Below, in pieces: positions 8,001 to 15,999 of a stretch of 64,000 bases of DNA. Both the position numbers and the translations under genes were made by a program. How positions within the stretch are numbered: position 1 is the stretch's first letter; every line of letters starts with the position of its first letter. The stretch is from Deltaproteobacteria bacterium (lineage in GTDB: Bacteria; UBA10199; JADGCS01): assembly GCA_015228875.1 (NCBI GenBank), contig JADGCS010000004.1, positions 1 through 64,000 of the forward strand, given 5' to 3'. Under the pieces are notes generated by a model. That model did not search any database. It saw nothing but the letters and a program-made list of their open reading frames with translations, and was not told the DNA's origin.

Positions 8001-8366
8001 ATGAAAACATTAGACGAAATTGTCACAAAACTGGGGGCAAAGGACATCAAAGACATGGCATTTGAAAAAACAAACGAACTCACAAAAGAATTTAAAAACA
8101 TCGTCAAGAACATCAAAAAGATAGACCTTAACTCTATTAATAGTCACCCTGCGATCGAGCAGATCAAAGAAAACGTCACAGGGGCCATTAATCGTGTGCA
8201 AGACATGGAAATCGTAGAATTTGCAAAAAACACGGTCGAAAGCACAAAAAATCAGGTGTTTTCTGTCCTTAATATCCCTTCTCAAGAAGAAGTAGACAAC
8301 CTGACAAGAAAACTGGTTTCACTCGAAAAAAAGTTTAAGGCAGTACAAAGACACATTCAAAAGTAG
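8001..8366 (+). CDS. Phasin-like granule-associated protein
   Basis: A 121-residue, Lys- and Glu-rich, almost entirely alpha-helical protein without signal peptide. The C-terminal coiled coil IPSQEEVDNLTRKLVSLEKK (about residues 92-111) resembles the oligomerisation end of PhaF/PhaI-type phasins, in which a Pro-x-x-x-E-V segment leads a leucine-zipper-like helix. Phasins coat polyhydroxyalkanoate granules. The monocistronic layout, strong ribosome site and strong downstream hairpin suggest high expression. A generic coiled-coil protein with another role is possible; no PHA synthase is present in the window. Confidence 0.55.
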   Translation: MKTLDEIVTKLGAKDIKDMAFEKTNELTKEFKNIVKNIKKIDLNSINSHPAIEQIKENVTGAINRVQDMEIVEFAKNTVESTKNQVFSVLNIPSQEEVDNLTRKLVSLEKKFKAVQRHIQK

Positions 8367-8372
8367 TTTTGA

Positions 8373-8435
8373 GGCCCCCTGTTTCACCAACAGAAGGTTT
8401 TTTTTTATGGGTCTTTGTTGGTGAAAAAGGGGGCC
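8373..8435 (+). terminator. Large 20-bp-arm hairpin after the phasin-like gene
   Basis: Arms 8373-8392 and 8416-8435 pair over 20 bp with one mismatch (GGCCCCCT..CACCAACA). The T-run lies inside the loop (8398-8406), not after the 3' arm. It begins 7 bases after the stop codon, so it probably ends or stabilises the transcript, but it is not a textbook intrinsic terminator on either strand. Confidence 0.6.
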
Positions 8436-8571
8436 TTGCGTTTGACAAACCCCCTGGTTCACTGTCCAACGCCATCCTGATTGATTATTCTCACCTTGAC
8501 TCACCATACCCTTAAATATATCAAGCGTTTCTTTTAACGATTGAAGCAAATTTACAAAGGGGTCACACTCA

Positions 8572-9882
8572 ATGGAGTCTATAGTTTCTCTCTGCAAACG
8601 TCGCGGTTTTATCTTTCAGGGGAGTGAAATCTACGGTGGCATCAACGGTTTCTGGGATTTTGGGCCCATGGGCGTCGAGTTGCGCCAGAATGTTAAAAAG
8701 TTCTGGTGGCAGCACATGGTGGCAATGCGCGATGATGTCGTCGGTGTCGATACCGCCATTATCGCTCACCCCGAGACGTGGCGGGCGAGCGGGCACATCG
8801 ATTCTTTTTCGGACCCCATGGTTGATTGCCGTATCTGCAAGGGCCGCTTTAGGGCGGACCAGCTCGACATCTCTCCCGATAACAACAAACCTGTCTGTCC
8901 CACGCCGCATTGCAAGGGAGACCTCACAGAGGCCAGGGCCTTTAACCTCATGTTTCGTACGTTTGTGGGCGCAAGCGAAGAAAGCGGCTTTGAGGCCTAC
9001 TTAAGACCCGAGACCTGCCAATCCATCTTCACACAGTTTAAAAATGTCATCACCACATCACGTCAAAAGATCCCCTTTGGGATCGCGCAGATTGGCAAAA
9101 GTTTTCGCAACGAGATCACCCCGCGCAATTTTATTTTTCGTTCACGCGAATTCGAGCAGATGGAGATGGAGTTTTTTGTCAAGCCAGAGGCGGATATTCA
9201 GGAAGAATGGTACAACTACTGGAAGGAACGGCGCTATCAGTGGTACAAGGATCTTGGTATCAAACCCGAAAAACTGCATCTTCGTGATCACGCAAAGGAC
9301 GAACTTGCCCACTACGCAAAGGCCTGTGTCGATGTCGAATACGATTTTCCATTTGGTCGCTCAGAGTTGGAGGGGATCGCCAACCGCGGCAGTTTCGATT
9401 TGGAGCAGCACATCAAGTTTTCAAAAAAAGATCTCACTTATTTTGATCAGGGCACAAACGAAAAATACACGCCGGCAGTCATAGAGACTTCGGCGGGCTG
9501 CGACAGAACTTTATTAACCGTCATCTGCGATGCCTACGACGAAGATATTATCGCCGGAGAAAAGCGCGTGGTCATGAGGTTTGCGCCGCACCTCGCCCCC
9601 ATCAAACTTGGGATACTGCCCCTGTCAAAAAAACTCGGCGAGCAGGCACAGCAGATCGAAAAAGATTTAAGGCGTTTTATCAGGACCGAATACGATGATG
9701 CCGGGTCCATTGGCAAACGGTACCGCCGCCACGACGAGATAGGCACACCTTTTTGCGCCACTTATGATTTTGATTCGGAGACGGATCAAAAAGTTACGAT
9801 CAGACACAGGGATTCCACACAGCAGGATCGTGTGGCCATCACCGCAATCAGGGTTTATCTCGAAGACAAAGGGGTGTTTTAA
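8572..9882 (+). CDS. glyS: Glycyl-tRNA synthetase (single-chain, dimeric type)
   Basis: A 436-residue class II synthetase of the single-chain alpha2 type, not the GlyQ/GlyS two-subunit type. The N-terminus has GSEIYGGINGFWDFGPMGVE. Motif 2 includes FGIAQIGKSFRNEITPRNFI and the following FRSREFEQMEMEFF. Motif 3 and the glycine pocket include ETSAGCDRTLL. A C-terminal anticodon-binding domain is present. It charges tRNA-Gly in the cytoplasm. AAAGGGG lies about 8 bases before the ATG. A composite repeat follows the stop within a few bases. Confidence 0.95.
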   Translation: MESIVSLCKRRGFIFQGSEIYGGINGFWDFGPMGVELRQNVKKFWWQHMVAMRDDVVGVDTAIIAHPETWRASGHIDSFSDPMVDCRICKGRFRADQLDISPDNNKPVCPTPHCKGDLTEARAFNLMFRTFVGASEESGFEAYLRPETCQSIFTQFKNVITTSRQKIPFGIAQIGKSFRNEITPRNFIFRSREFEQMEMEFFVKPEADIQEEWYNYWKERRYQWYKDLGIKPEKLHLRDHAKDELAHYAKACVDVEYDFPFGRSELEGIANRGSFDLEQHIKFSKKDLTYFDQGTNEKYTPAVIETSAGCDRTLLTVICDAYDEDIIAGEKRVVMRFAPHLAPIKLGILPLSKKLGEQAQQIEKDLRRFIRTEYDDAGSIGKRYRRHDEIGTPFCATYDFDSETDQKVTIRHRDSTQQDRVAITAIRVYLEDKGVF

Positions 9883-9886
9883 TGCA

Positions 9887-10122
9887 GAGGCATTTTACAG
9901 TCAGCAGAGCGCGGGTGCAGCCCGTGCAAAACACAAGCATTCAATTGCGTCATTATAACTCGCATAAAGAGGCAAACACTACGCGGGCGGACACCATGCA
10001 AAAATTGATGCCGAAACGCGTAGAAAAAACCTTCCAAGGTTCTATGGGATTTCCTTTGGGGCATACCCCAGGGGCACTTCCTTCGGGGCGTCACAGTCAA
10101 GTGAGTCATTTGACTTTTTACA
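9887..10122 (+). repeat. Composite repeat: family A interrupted by a family B element
   Basis: The 335-base gap between glyS and ppdK is mostly repeat. The left part of a family A unit (AGAGCGCGGGTGCAGCCCGT, to about 9955) is followed by a family B unit (9957-10041, ACGCGGGCGGACACCATGCA and CCGAAACGCGTAG). Then comes the CCCC-rich insert module (TTTGGGGCATACCCCAGGGG, TTCCTTCGGGGCGTC) and the family A end GTCAAGTGAGTCATTTGAC. This looks like nested insertions. The remaining ~95 bases before ppdK show nothing but its ribosome site. Confidence 0.8.
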
Positions 10123-10217
10123 CAAAAACTTTTTGATGCTGGTGGCTCGACATGTATTAAAACATGTCCTCTGGTGCCAACACAAAAAGCAAAATTCACC
10201 AAGAGGGGTTTAAAATT

Positions 10218-13052
10218 ATGGTAAAGAAAAAAATTGTTTTAACAAAGAAGACAACGGTAAAAAAGAAGACAACGGTAAAAAAGACTGCAAAAAAGGCGGG
10301 TCCTGCAAAAGCAAAGTCAGTTAAAAAAATTTCTGCCAAGGATAAAAAGATGGTCTATTTTTTTGGCAGGGCCAAGGCTGACGGCGAAGGCAAAATGAAA
10401 AACCTGCTTGGGGGTAAGGGGGCCAATCTTGCCGAGATGTGTCGCATTGGACTTCCCGTCCCTGCCGGTTTTACAATCTCAACAGATGTCTGCACCTATT
10501 ACTACCAGAACAAAAAGCGCTACCCCGCAACTCTTAAAAAGGATGTTCAAGCCGCGCTTAAAAAAGTCGAAGAGATCATGCAGTGCCGGTTTGGTGATCC
10601 CGTCAATCCTTTACTGGTCTCGGTTCGTTCCGGCGCCCGCAGTTCGATGCCCGGGATGATGGAAACAGTCCTCAACGTTGGTTTGTGTTCGGCCACGATA
10701 CCGGGGCTTGTTGCCAAGACCAACAACCCGCGTTTTGTGTACGATGCCTACCGCCGTCTGATCATGATGTATTCTGATGTTGTGATGGAAAAAGGCGCCG
10801 GCATTGAGCCTGCCGAGGGTCGTGGGATTCGTCTTCAACTCGATCACATCCTGCACCATCTCAAACAAGAAAAAGGGTACGCATCCGATGCCGATATCCC
10901 CGAAGACGACCTCAAATATCTCTGCGGCTGTTTTAAGGACAAGGTTCGCGAAGTCCTCGGTTGTGATTTTCCCGATGACCCGTACGAGCAGCTCTGGGGT
11001 GGCATTGGCGCTGTTTTCTCGTCGTGGAACGGCAGAAGGGCAATCTCTTATCGCAGAATCGAAGGCATCCCTGACGAATGGGGGACAGCGGTCAATGTGC
11101 AGTCCATGGTCTTTGGAAACATGGGCGACTCTTCCGCAACAGGTGTTGCGTTTTCACGAAACCCCGCAACGGGTGAAAATAAATTTTATGGTGAATGGCT
11201 GGTTAACGCGCAGGGCGAGGACGTGGTGGCCGGTATCCGCACACCGTCCCCTCTCAACGAGGCCACAAAGAACGAGCAAAACCAGCATCTGCAGTCCCTC
11301 GAGACAGGCATGCCTGCCCTGTACAAGGAACTCAAATCCTACCGTGACCGCCTTGAAAAACATTACAAGGACATGCAGGACATCGAGTTTACCATACAAG
11401 AGGGGCGTCTGTGGATGCTGCAGTGTCGTGTGGGAAAGCGCACGGGGACGGCCGCTCTCAATATCGCGATGGACATGCTTAAAGAAAAACTCATCAAGCC
11501 CCGCGATGTGGTCTTAAGGGTTTCGCCAAACCAACTCGACGAGCTTCTGCATCCCATTGTGGATCCGCAGATCGAAAAAAATTCTCAGGTGCTTGGCAAG
11601 GGTCTTCCAGCGGGTCCGGGCGGCGCCTTCGGACAAATCGTCTTTACGGCGGCCGATGCTGTCAACTGGCACAAACAGGGCAAGACAGTCCTTCTGGTCC
11701 GCGAAGAGACCAATCCCGAGGACGTAGAAGGGATGCGGGCGGCCAGCGGTATCCTCACAGCGCGCGGCGGGATGACCAGCCACGCGGCCCTTGTGGCGCG
11801 AGGCTGGGGAAAATGCTGTATAGTCGGGTGCGGCGCCCTTAACATCGACCTTCACAATAAAACTCTTAGGATTGGTGAGCACACTTTTAACGAGGGTGAC
11901 GAGCTGACCCTTAATGGTTCCCGCGGGTATATTTATGCGGGCAGGCTGGGCATGATTGATTCCACAGAAAATCCGCTCTTTGCCTCATTCATGAAGATCG
12001 TTGATTCGTTCCGCAAGATGAAGGTCCGAACCAACGCAGACACGCCCGAGGACGCCGCGCGCGCTCGTGCGTTTGGTGCCGAGGGGATTGGACTGTTCAG
12101 GACCGAACACATGTTTTACGGAAAAAACTCAGAGGCCCCACTGTTCTGCCTGCGCAAGATGATTGCCTCAAAATCCGAGGCAGAGCGACGTCAGGCCTTG
12201 AGCGAACTCTTTCCTTACGTCAAAAAAGATATCAAGGGTACCATGGAGGCCATGGATGGATTTCCAGTTACGATTCGTCTGCTCGATCCGCCACTGCACG
12301 AGTTTATCCCGCACAGCGCCGAAGAGCGTCAGAACCTGGCAGACTCTCTTGGCATCAGCATGGAGGAGTTTGCCAAACGCGCCGAGGGGCTTCATGAAGT
12401 CAACCCCATGATGGGACACCGCGGTGTGCGTCTGGGGATCACATATCCCGAAGTGACAGAGATGCAGGTCCGTGCCATTTTTGAGGCAGCGGTAGAACTG
12501 GTCCAGGAAGGCAAAAAGGTCTATCCAGAGATCATGGTGCCGGTTATCGTGGACGAGAACGAAATCATCCACCAAAAGGTCATTGTCGATCGCGTCTATC
12601 ACGAGGTCTGTCAGCAGTATGGCATCAAGAAAATTGCTTACATGTACGGGACAATGATCGAGACCCCCCGTGCCTCTCTTGCAGCCGACACCATTGCAAA
12701 TACGGCTGAGTTCTTTTCATTTGGGACCAACGATCTCACCCAGATGACATTTGGTTTTTCGCGTGATGATATCGGCGGCTTTCTGTCGGAGTATCTCGAT
12801 CGCAAAATCCTGCCGGCTGATCCGTTTCAGACCATTGACCAGAAGGCCGTGGGAGAGCTCATCAAGCTGGGTGTCGAACGGGGCCGCAAGTCAAGGCCTC
12901 ATCTCAAGGTCGGGATATGCGGAGAACACGGCGGTGAGTCTCTGTCCGTGATGTTCTGTTACCGGACTGGTTTTGATTACGTCAGTTGTTCGCCGTATCG
13001 TGTGCCGATTGCCCGCTTAAGCGCGGCTATTGCGGCCCTCAAGGACGAATAG
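10218..13052 (+). CDS. ppdK: Pyruvate, phosphate dikinase with lysine-rich N-terminal extension
   Basis: A 944-residue PPDK that interconverts pyruvate/ATP/Pi and PEP/AMP/PPi. The N-terminal ATP-grasp part includes LLGGKGANLAEM and TGVAFSRNPATGENKFYGEW. The phosphohistidine site is GGMTSHAALVARGWGK (His in TSHAAL). The PEP-binding C-terminal barrel includes GLFRTEHMF, GTMIETPRA, FSFGTNDLTQM and GICGEHGG. The start at 10218 has AGAGGGG upstream; an in-frame ATG at 10164 does not. About 48 residues precede the usual start and are Lys/Ala/Thr repeats like histone H1 or AlgP tails, which is unusual for PPDK. Confidence 0.95.
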   Translation: MVKKKIVLTKKTTVKKKTTVKKTAKKAGPAKAKSVKKISAKDKKMVYFFGRAKADGEGKMKNLLGGKGANLAEMCRIGLPVPAGFTISTDVCTYYYQNKKRYPATLKKDVQAALKKVEEIMQCRFGDPVNPLLVSVRSGARSSMPGMMETVLNVGLCSATIPGLVAKTNNPRFVYDAYRRLIMMYSDVVMEKGAGIEPAEGRGIRLQLDHILHHLKQEKGYASDADIPEDDLKYLCGCFKDKVREVLGCDFPDDPYEQLWGGIGAVFSSWNGRRAISYRRIEGIPDEWGTAVNVQSMVFGNMGDSSATGVAFSRNPATGENKFYGEWLVNAQGEDVVAGIRTPSPLNEATKNEQNQHLQSLETGMPALYKELKSYRDRLEKHYKDMQDIEFTIQEGRLWMLQCRVGKRTGTAALNIAMDMLKEKLIKPRDVVLRVSPNQLDELLHPIVDPQIEKNSQVLGKGLPAGPGGAFGQIVFTAADAVNWHKQGKTVLLVREETNPEDVEGMRAASGILTARGGMTSHAALVARGWGKCCIVGCGALNIDLHNKTLRIGEHTFNEGDELTLNGSRGYIYAGRLGMIDSTENPLFASFMKIVDSFRKMKVRTNADTPEDAARARAFGAEGIGLFRTEHMFYGKNSEAPLFCLRKMIASKSEAERRQALSELFPYVKKDIKGTMEAMDGFPVTIRLLDPPLHEFIPHSAEERQNLADSLGISMEEFAKRAEGLHEVNPMMGHRGVRLGITYPEVTEMQVRAIFEAAVELVQEGKKVYPEIMVPVIVDENEIIHQKVIVDRVYHEVCQQYGIKKIAYMYGTMIETPRASLAADTIANTAEFFSFGTNDLTQMTFGFSRDDIGGFLSEYLDRKILPADPFQTIDQKAVGELIKLGVERGRKSRPHLKVGICGEHGGESLSVMFCYRTGFDYVSCSPYRVPIARLSAAIAALKDE

Positions 13053-13084
13053 TGCTGTGTTAAGCGCGGTTCACTTTTTTGCGT

Positions 13085-13119
13085 TGTGTGTTCCTGCGTC
13101 ATGGGCGCAGGAACACACA
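13085..13119 (+). terminator. Hairpin after ppdK
   Basis: A perfect 14-bp stem (13085-13098 with 13106-13119, TGTGTGTTCCTGCG and its complement) with a 7-base loop, 33 bases after the ppdK stop. The following sequence TGTGTTTTATGTGT is only modestly T-rich. Confidence 0.6.
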
Positions 13120-13157
13120 ATGTGTTTTATGTGTCGCGTTGCGCACGCTTTTATTTC

Positions 13158-14330
13158 ATGAAATCAAATCTGCTTTTTCCACTTTTATTTTTCTGTCTGT
13201 CTGCGGTCTCTTGCGCGCAGAGCACGGGGATCTTTCCCTCTGTTTCTGTCAGCACATCGGAGAGCGAGGCTGTGTTACCCAATCCTGTCTCTATCGCGGT
13301 CGATGAGGCCAATGCCCAGATTGTTGTGGTCAATTCAAATGTCGACATGCTTTTTGGGCAGGGGTCTCTTGCGGTCCTGTCTGTCGATGCCAGTGATACC
13401 GCAGCACCCACATTGACGGCTCAAAAAATTCTGGCAACCCCCAATTATGCCGGTGAGGCTCATTTTGACGGGGTGAGTTCTCTTTATGTTCCTTTTAGAG
13501 AGTCCTATCAGGGGTTGGACACGCTCGACACGATGAAAAAATACACTGTGGCCGCTTCGGATGTCACCGAGGCCCTCACAGGCACGGTCGCGCCCGATCC
13601 TTTTGGTATAACGGGCGATGGCGCGTCGTTGTATGTGGTTTCCAACGATACCCTGGGCATCTACGACACCAGTCTTGGTTTGCAGGCCTCTGTCAGTCTC
13701 ACAACAGCGGAGACAGCCGGCATCGCAGACACCTCCGCGGTCAATGTGCTTTCGGTTGCTGTTGATGCCACACTCGATATCGCGGTGATCAGCAATCCCG
13801 GCGGCCGCATGTTTATTGTAGATCTGGCAACCAACACCTTAAGGCAGGCGGTCGATGGACCGGAGAGCACAAGAAATGTGCTCATCGATGATGCCGGTAT
13901 CATGTACATTTTAGATGCCATTACAGAGGCTGTGTGGGTCTTTGATCTCAATTCTCTGGCCCTGCCGGTCGCTACACCCGAGAGTGTCGAAGACTCCAGT
14001 TTTCTTGTGACATCAGTCAGCGTGGGCAACGGGCCCTATGGTATGGCCCTGGACAGCGCGCGTAACAGGCTGTATGTGGGCAACTTTGACGATGACTCTG
14101 TCTCGGTTGTAGATACACTGACCCTTCAGGAGGTTGACCGTATTTCCCTGAGGCAGGATGACCTCTCGTCGTATTTTTTAAGGGATTGTGATGGGCCGTT
14201 TGCCCTAAGTACGGGGACATTTAATACCGTTCCCTATGTGTTTGTGGCCTGTTTTCTGTCGCATGATGTGGTGATGATCAACACACAGACCCTGCGTCTG
14301 GTGGAGATTTTTCCCAACACGGTTTTGTAG
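13158..14330 (+). CDS. Beta-propeller lipoprotein, paralogue 1
   Basis: A 390-residue exported protein. The N-terminus MKSNLLFPLLFFCLSAVSCA is a lipoprotein signal with the cysteine at about residue 19. The mature part has repeated strands of the YVTN/beta-propeller kind, such as VSIAVDEANAQIVVVNS, GITGDGASLYVVSN and YGMALDSARNRLYVGNF followed by DDDSVSVVD. Such proteins sit on the periplasmic or outer face; ligand or catalytic function is unknown. The start at 13158 is chosen because the signal peptide begins there; a 24-residue upstream extension crosses the hairpin. A paralogue lies next to it. Confidence 0.75.
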   Translation: MKSNLLFPLLFFCLSAVSCAQSTGIFPSVSVSTSESEAVLPNPVSIAVDEANAQIVVVNSNVDMLFGQGSLAVLSVDASDTAAPTLTAQKILATPNYAGEAHFDGVSSLYVPFRESYQGLDTLDTMKKYTVAASDVTEALTGTVAPDPFGITGDGASLYVVSNDTLGIYDTSLGLQASVSLTTAETAGIADTSAVNVLSVAVDATLDIAVISNPGGRMFIVDLATNTLRQAVDGPESTRNVLIDDAGIMYILDAITEAVWVFDLNSLALPVATPESVEDSSFLVTSVSVGNGPYGMALDSARNRLYVGNFDDDSVSVVDTLTLQEVDRISLRQDDLSSYFLRDCDGPFALSTGTFNTVPYVFVACFLSHDVVMINTQTLRLVEIFPNTVL

Positions 14331-14446
14331 AACCTTGGAAGGTTTTTTCTACGCGCCGGGGTCTGGCGCATAGCGCCGGACATGAAATCATTCATGTCCG
14401 ATCGCAATGCACCCCGCGTAGTTTTTTCCGCTTTATGCGGGTTAGG
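14331..14446 (-). repeat. Family B palindromic repeat, copy 3, with inserted hairpin
   Basis: Minus-orientation copy starting immediately after the TAG stop of the upstream lipoprotein (14328-14330). Ends AACCTTGGAAGGTTTTTTCT and CCGCGTAGTTTTTTCC..TTTATGCGGGTTA match family B, while the middle carries GGCGCATAGCGCC and CGGACATGAAATCATTCATG/TCCG palindromes not present in other copies. It provides most of the leader of the next gene. Confidence 0.75.
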
Positions 14447-14452
14447 TTTATT

Positions 14453-15625
14453 ATGTACCACTCCGGCCAGCCCCAAATAAGATGTATCCTTTTTTTTGTG
14501 TTGGTATTGTTTGCCCAGTGTTCCGACTCCTCCAATGTCGGCATTTTTGCATCACCAAATCATATTGCTGTTGATTCAAGCAATGATCGTCTTTTTATAT
14601 CGCAGTCCCCGAAGGAATTATTTTCGCTTGTGGCTTCGACGGCCGAAGACATCGGCGATCAGCCCATTGTTTCCGCGGATCAAAACGAAAACGTCTATGA
14701 CATTTTGCCCGCGGTCACAACCCATATGGCTGTTTATGCCTCAGGGACGCTGTCCAGGCTTTTTGTGATGGGAGGTTTTGTCAATGACCTGGGAAATACA
14801 GTCTTGAACCGTGTTCTGGTCCTTGATTTTGACGGGGTATCTTTTTCAGAACCCGATTTTTCACCGATAGAAATCACTGATGGGGCAGATGCAACAGACG
14901 AGACAGACAACAGTTTCGCCGATCTCTTGGTCGACCAGCAGACAGGGGTGCTTTATATCACGGACGCCACCGCTGGCATGCTGTACGCGTTTTCGGCTGT
15001 TGATGGGACCACCGTCACGGGTCCATTGACGGTGGCCGGAGAACCTCAGGGGATGAGTCTCGATAACGGCAGGCTTTACATATGCAACACCAGCAGTGTC
15101 GACGCCGAGCAACTGATCAATGTTGTCAATGTCTCAGATGACACAACCACCGGGATTGATATCGGGGCACCCTGTCAGACCATCGCTGTTCAGTCCAATA
15201 ATACGGGGGCGGTATTGTTGGTCAAACCGTCCAATGATCAGAAAATCTTGATCCATACCGTCAATACCACCACGTACGCAGCAAGTGCGGCCATTGCCGC
15301 GGCATCGACAACCTATGCCGCTGGTGAATTAACATCGGGTGCAGGGATCACATCATCAATCAGCGATATTGTGATCTCGGTGGATAGTGCAGGTCTTATC
15401 TATGCCTACCTCTCAGAGTTGGACGGCAATATTCAGATGGTGTCTGTTCCTGCTGATTTATCAGCGTATTTGGTCCAAACCTTGTCGACGTCCATCCCCA
15501 ACCTCACTAAAGGGGCGGTTTTGGAGTTTGCCGATGGATCGGCATCACAGGCCTTTATTGTTGGAGAAACAGGCGCCCTTGTGACAACGGATATTGGCGC
15601 GGCAACCGTGCAGATCCACAATTAA
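14453..15625 (+). CDS. Beta-propeller lipoprotein, paralogue 2
   Basis: A 390-residue exported protein, the same length as its upstream neighbour. The signal MYHSGQPQIRCILFFVLVLF ends in a lipobox-like LFAQC with the lipidated cysteine at about residue 23. The mature protein begins similarly (NVGIFASPNHIAVDSSNDRL) and has propeller-type strands such as GVLYITDATAGMLYAFSAVD and GEPQGMSLDNGRLYICN. Its C-terminal half is Ala/Thr/Ser-rich. It looks like a diverged tandem duplicate. No catalytic motif is seen. An in-frame ATG at 14435 lies inside repeat B3 and is not preferred. Confidence 0.72.
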   Translation: MYHSGQPQIRCILFFVLVLFAQCSDSSNVGIFASPNHIAVDSSNDRLFISQSPKELFSLVASTAEDIGDQPIVSADQNENVYDILPAVTTHMAVYASGTLSRLFVMGGFVNDLGNTVLNRVLVLDFDGVSFSEPDFSPIEITDGADATDETDNSFADLLVDQQTGVLYITDATAGMLYAFSAVDGTTVTGPLTVAGEPQGMSLDNGRLYICNTSSVDAEQLINVVNVSDDTTTGIDIGAPCQTIAVQSNNTGAVLLVKPSNDQKILIHTVNTTTYAASAAIAAASTTYAAGELTSGAGITSSISDIVISVDSAGLIYAYLSELDGNIQMVSVPADLSAYLVQTLSTSIPNLTKGAVLEFADGSASQAFIVGETGALVTTDIGAATVQIHN

Positions 15626-15652
15626 AACAGCAAATCCCAGATCATAGTTCAA

Positions 15653-15767
15653 TGTATGGGAATTTCAAAGTCGACAGAGCGCGGGCCATGTGCCGTACGG
15701 AACATGGCGGGTGCATTCCTCGCAAATTGAAGGAATTCAACCGCGTTAAAGTCAAGTTAGTAACTTG
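15653..15767 (+). repeat. Family A palindromic repeat, copy 4, with hairpin insert module
   Basis: Consensus element interrupted after GAGCGCGGG by CCATGTGCCGTACGGAACAT plus GGCGGG, a hairpin (CCATGT/ACATGG). The element then resumes with TGCATTCCTCGC and ends CAAGTTAGTAACTTG. The same insert occurs at the same place in the copies at 22541 and 56882. Confidence 0.9.
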
Positions 15768-15882
15768 TGGCATCACCACATTTTTTAAGCAAAAATTTTC
15801 ATAACATGACAAATGTCAAGTTTTTTTTGGCAAAATAAAAAAATAATTTTACTGACAACTTCCCTAATAATAATTAGTAAAA

Positions 15883-15948
15883 CCGCCCCTGTATGAGGCT
15901 GTCGATTTAGACAGCCTCTCCGAAGAACGAATTACGAAGAACGGGCGG
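15883..15948. repeat. Nested hairpin upstream of dxs
   Basis: GAGGCTGTC (15895-15903) pairs with GACAGCCTC (15910-15918), and CCGCCC (15883-15888) can pair with GGGCGG further out (15943-15948). The inner hairpin recurs with identical arms at 43813-43836. It sits in the 374-base gap between the second lipoprotein and dxs. Besides repeat A4 and this hairpin, that gap is AT-rich (15768-15882) with no other element seen. Confidence 0.5.
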
Positions 15949-15999
15949 GGCTTGTCGCAATAATAGATGTGAGAGATCATCATCAGAGAGTTATTAAAT

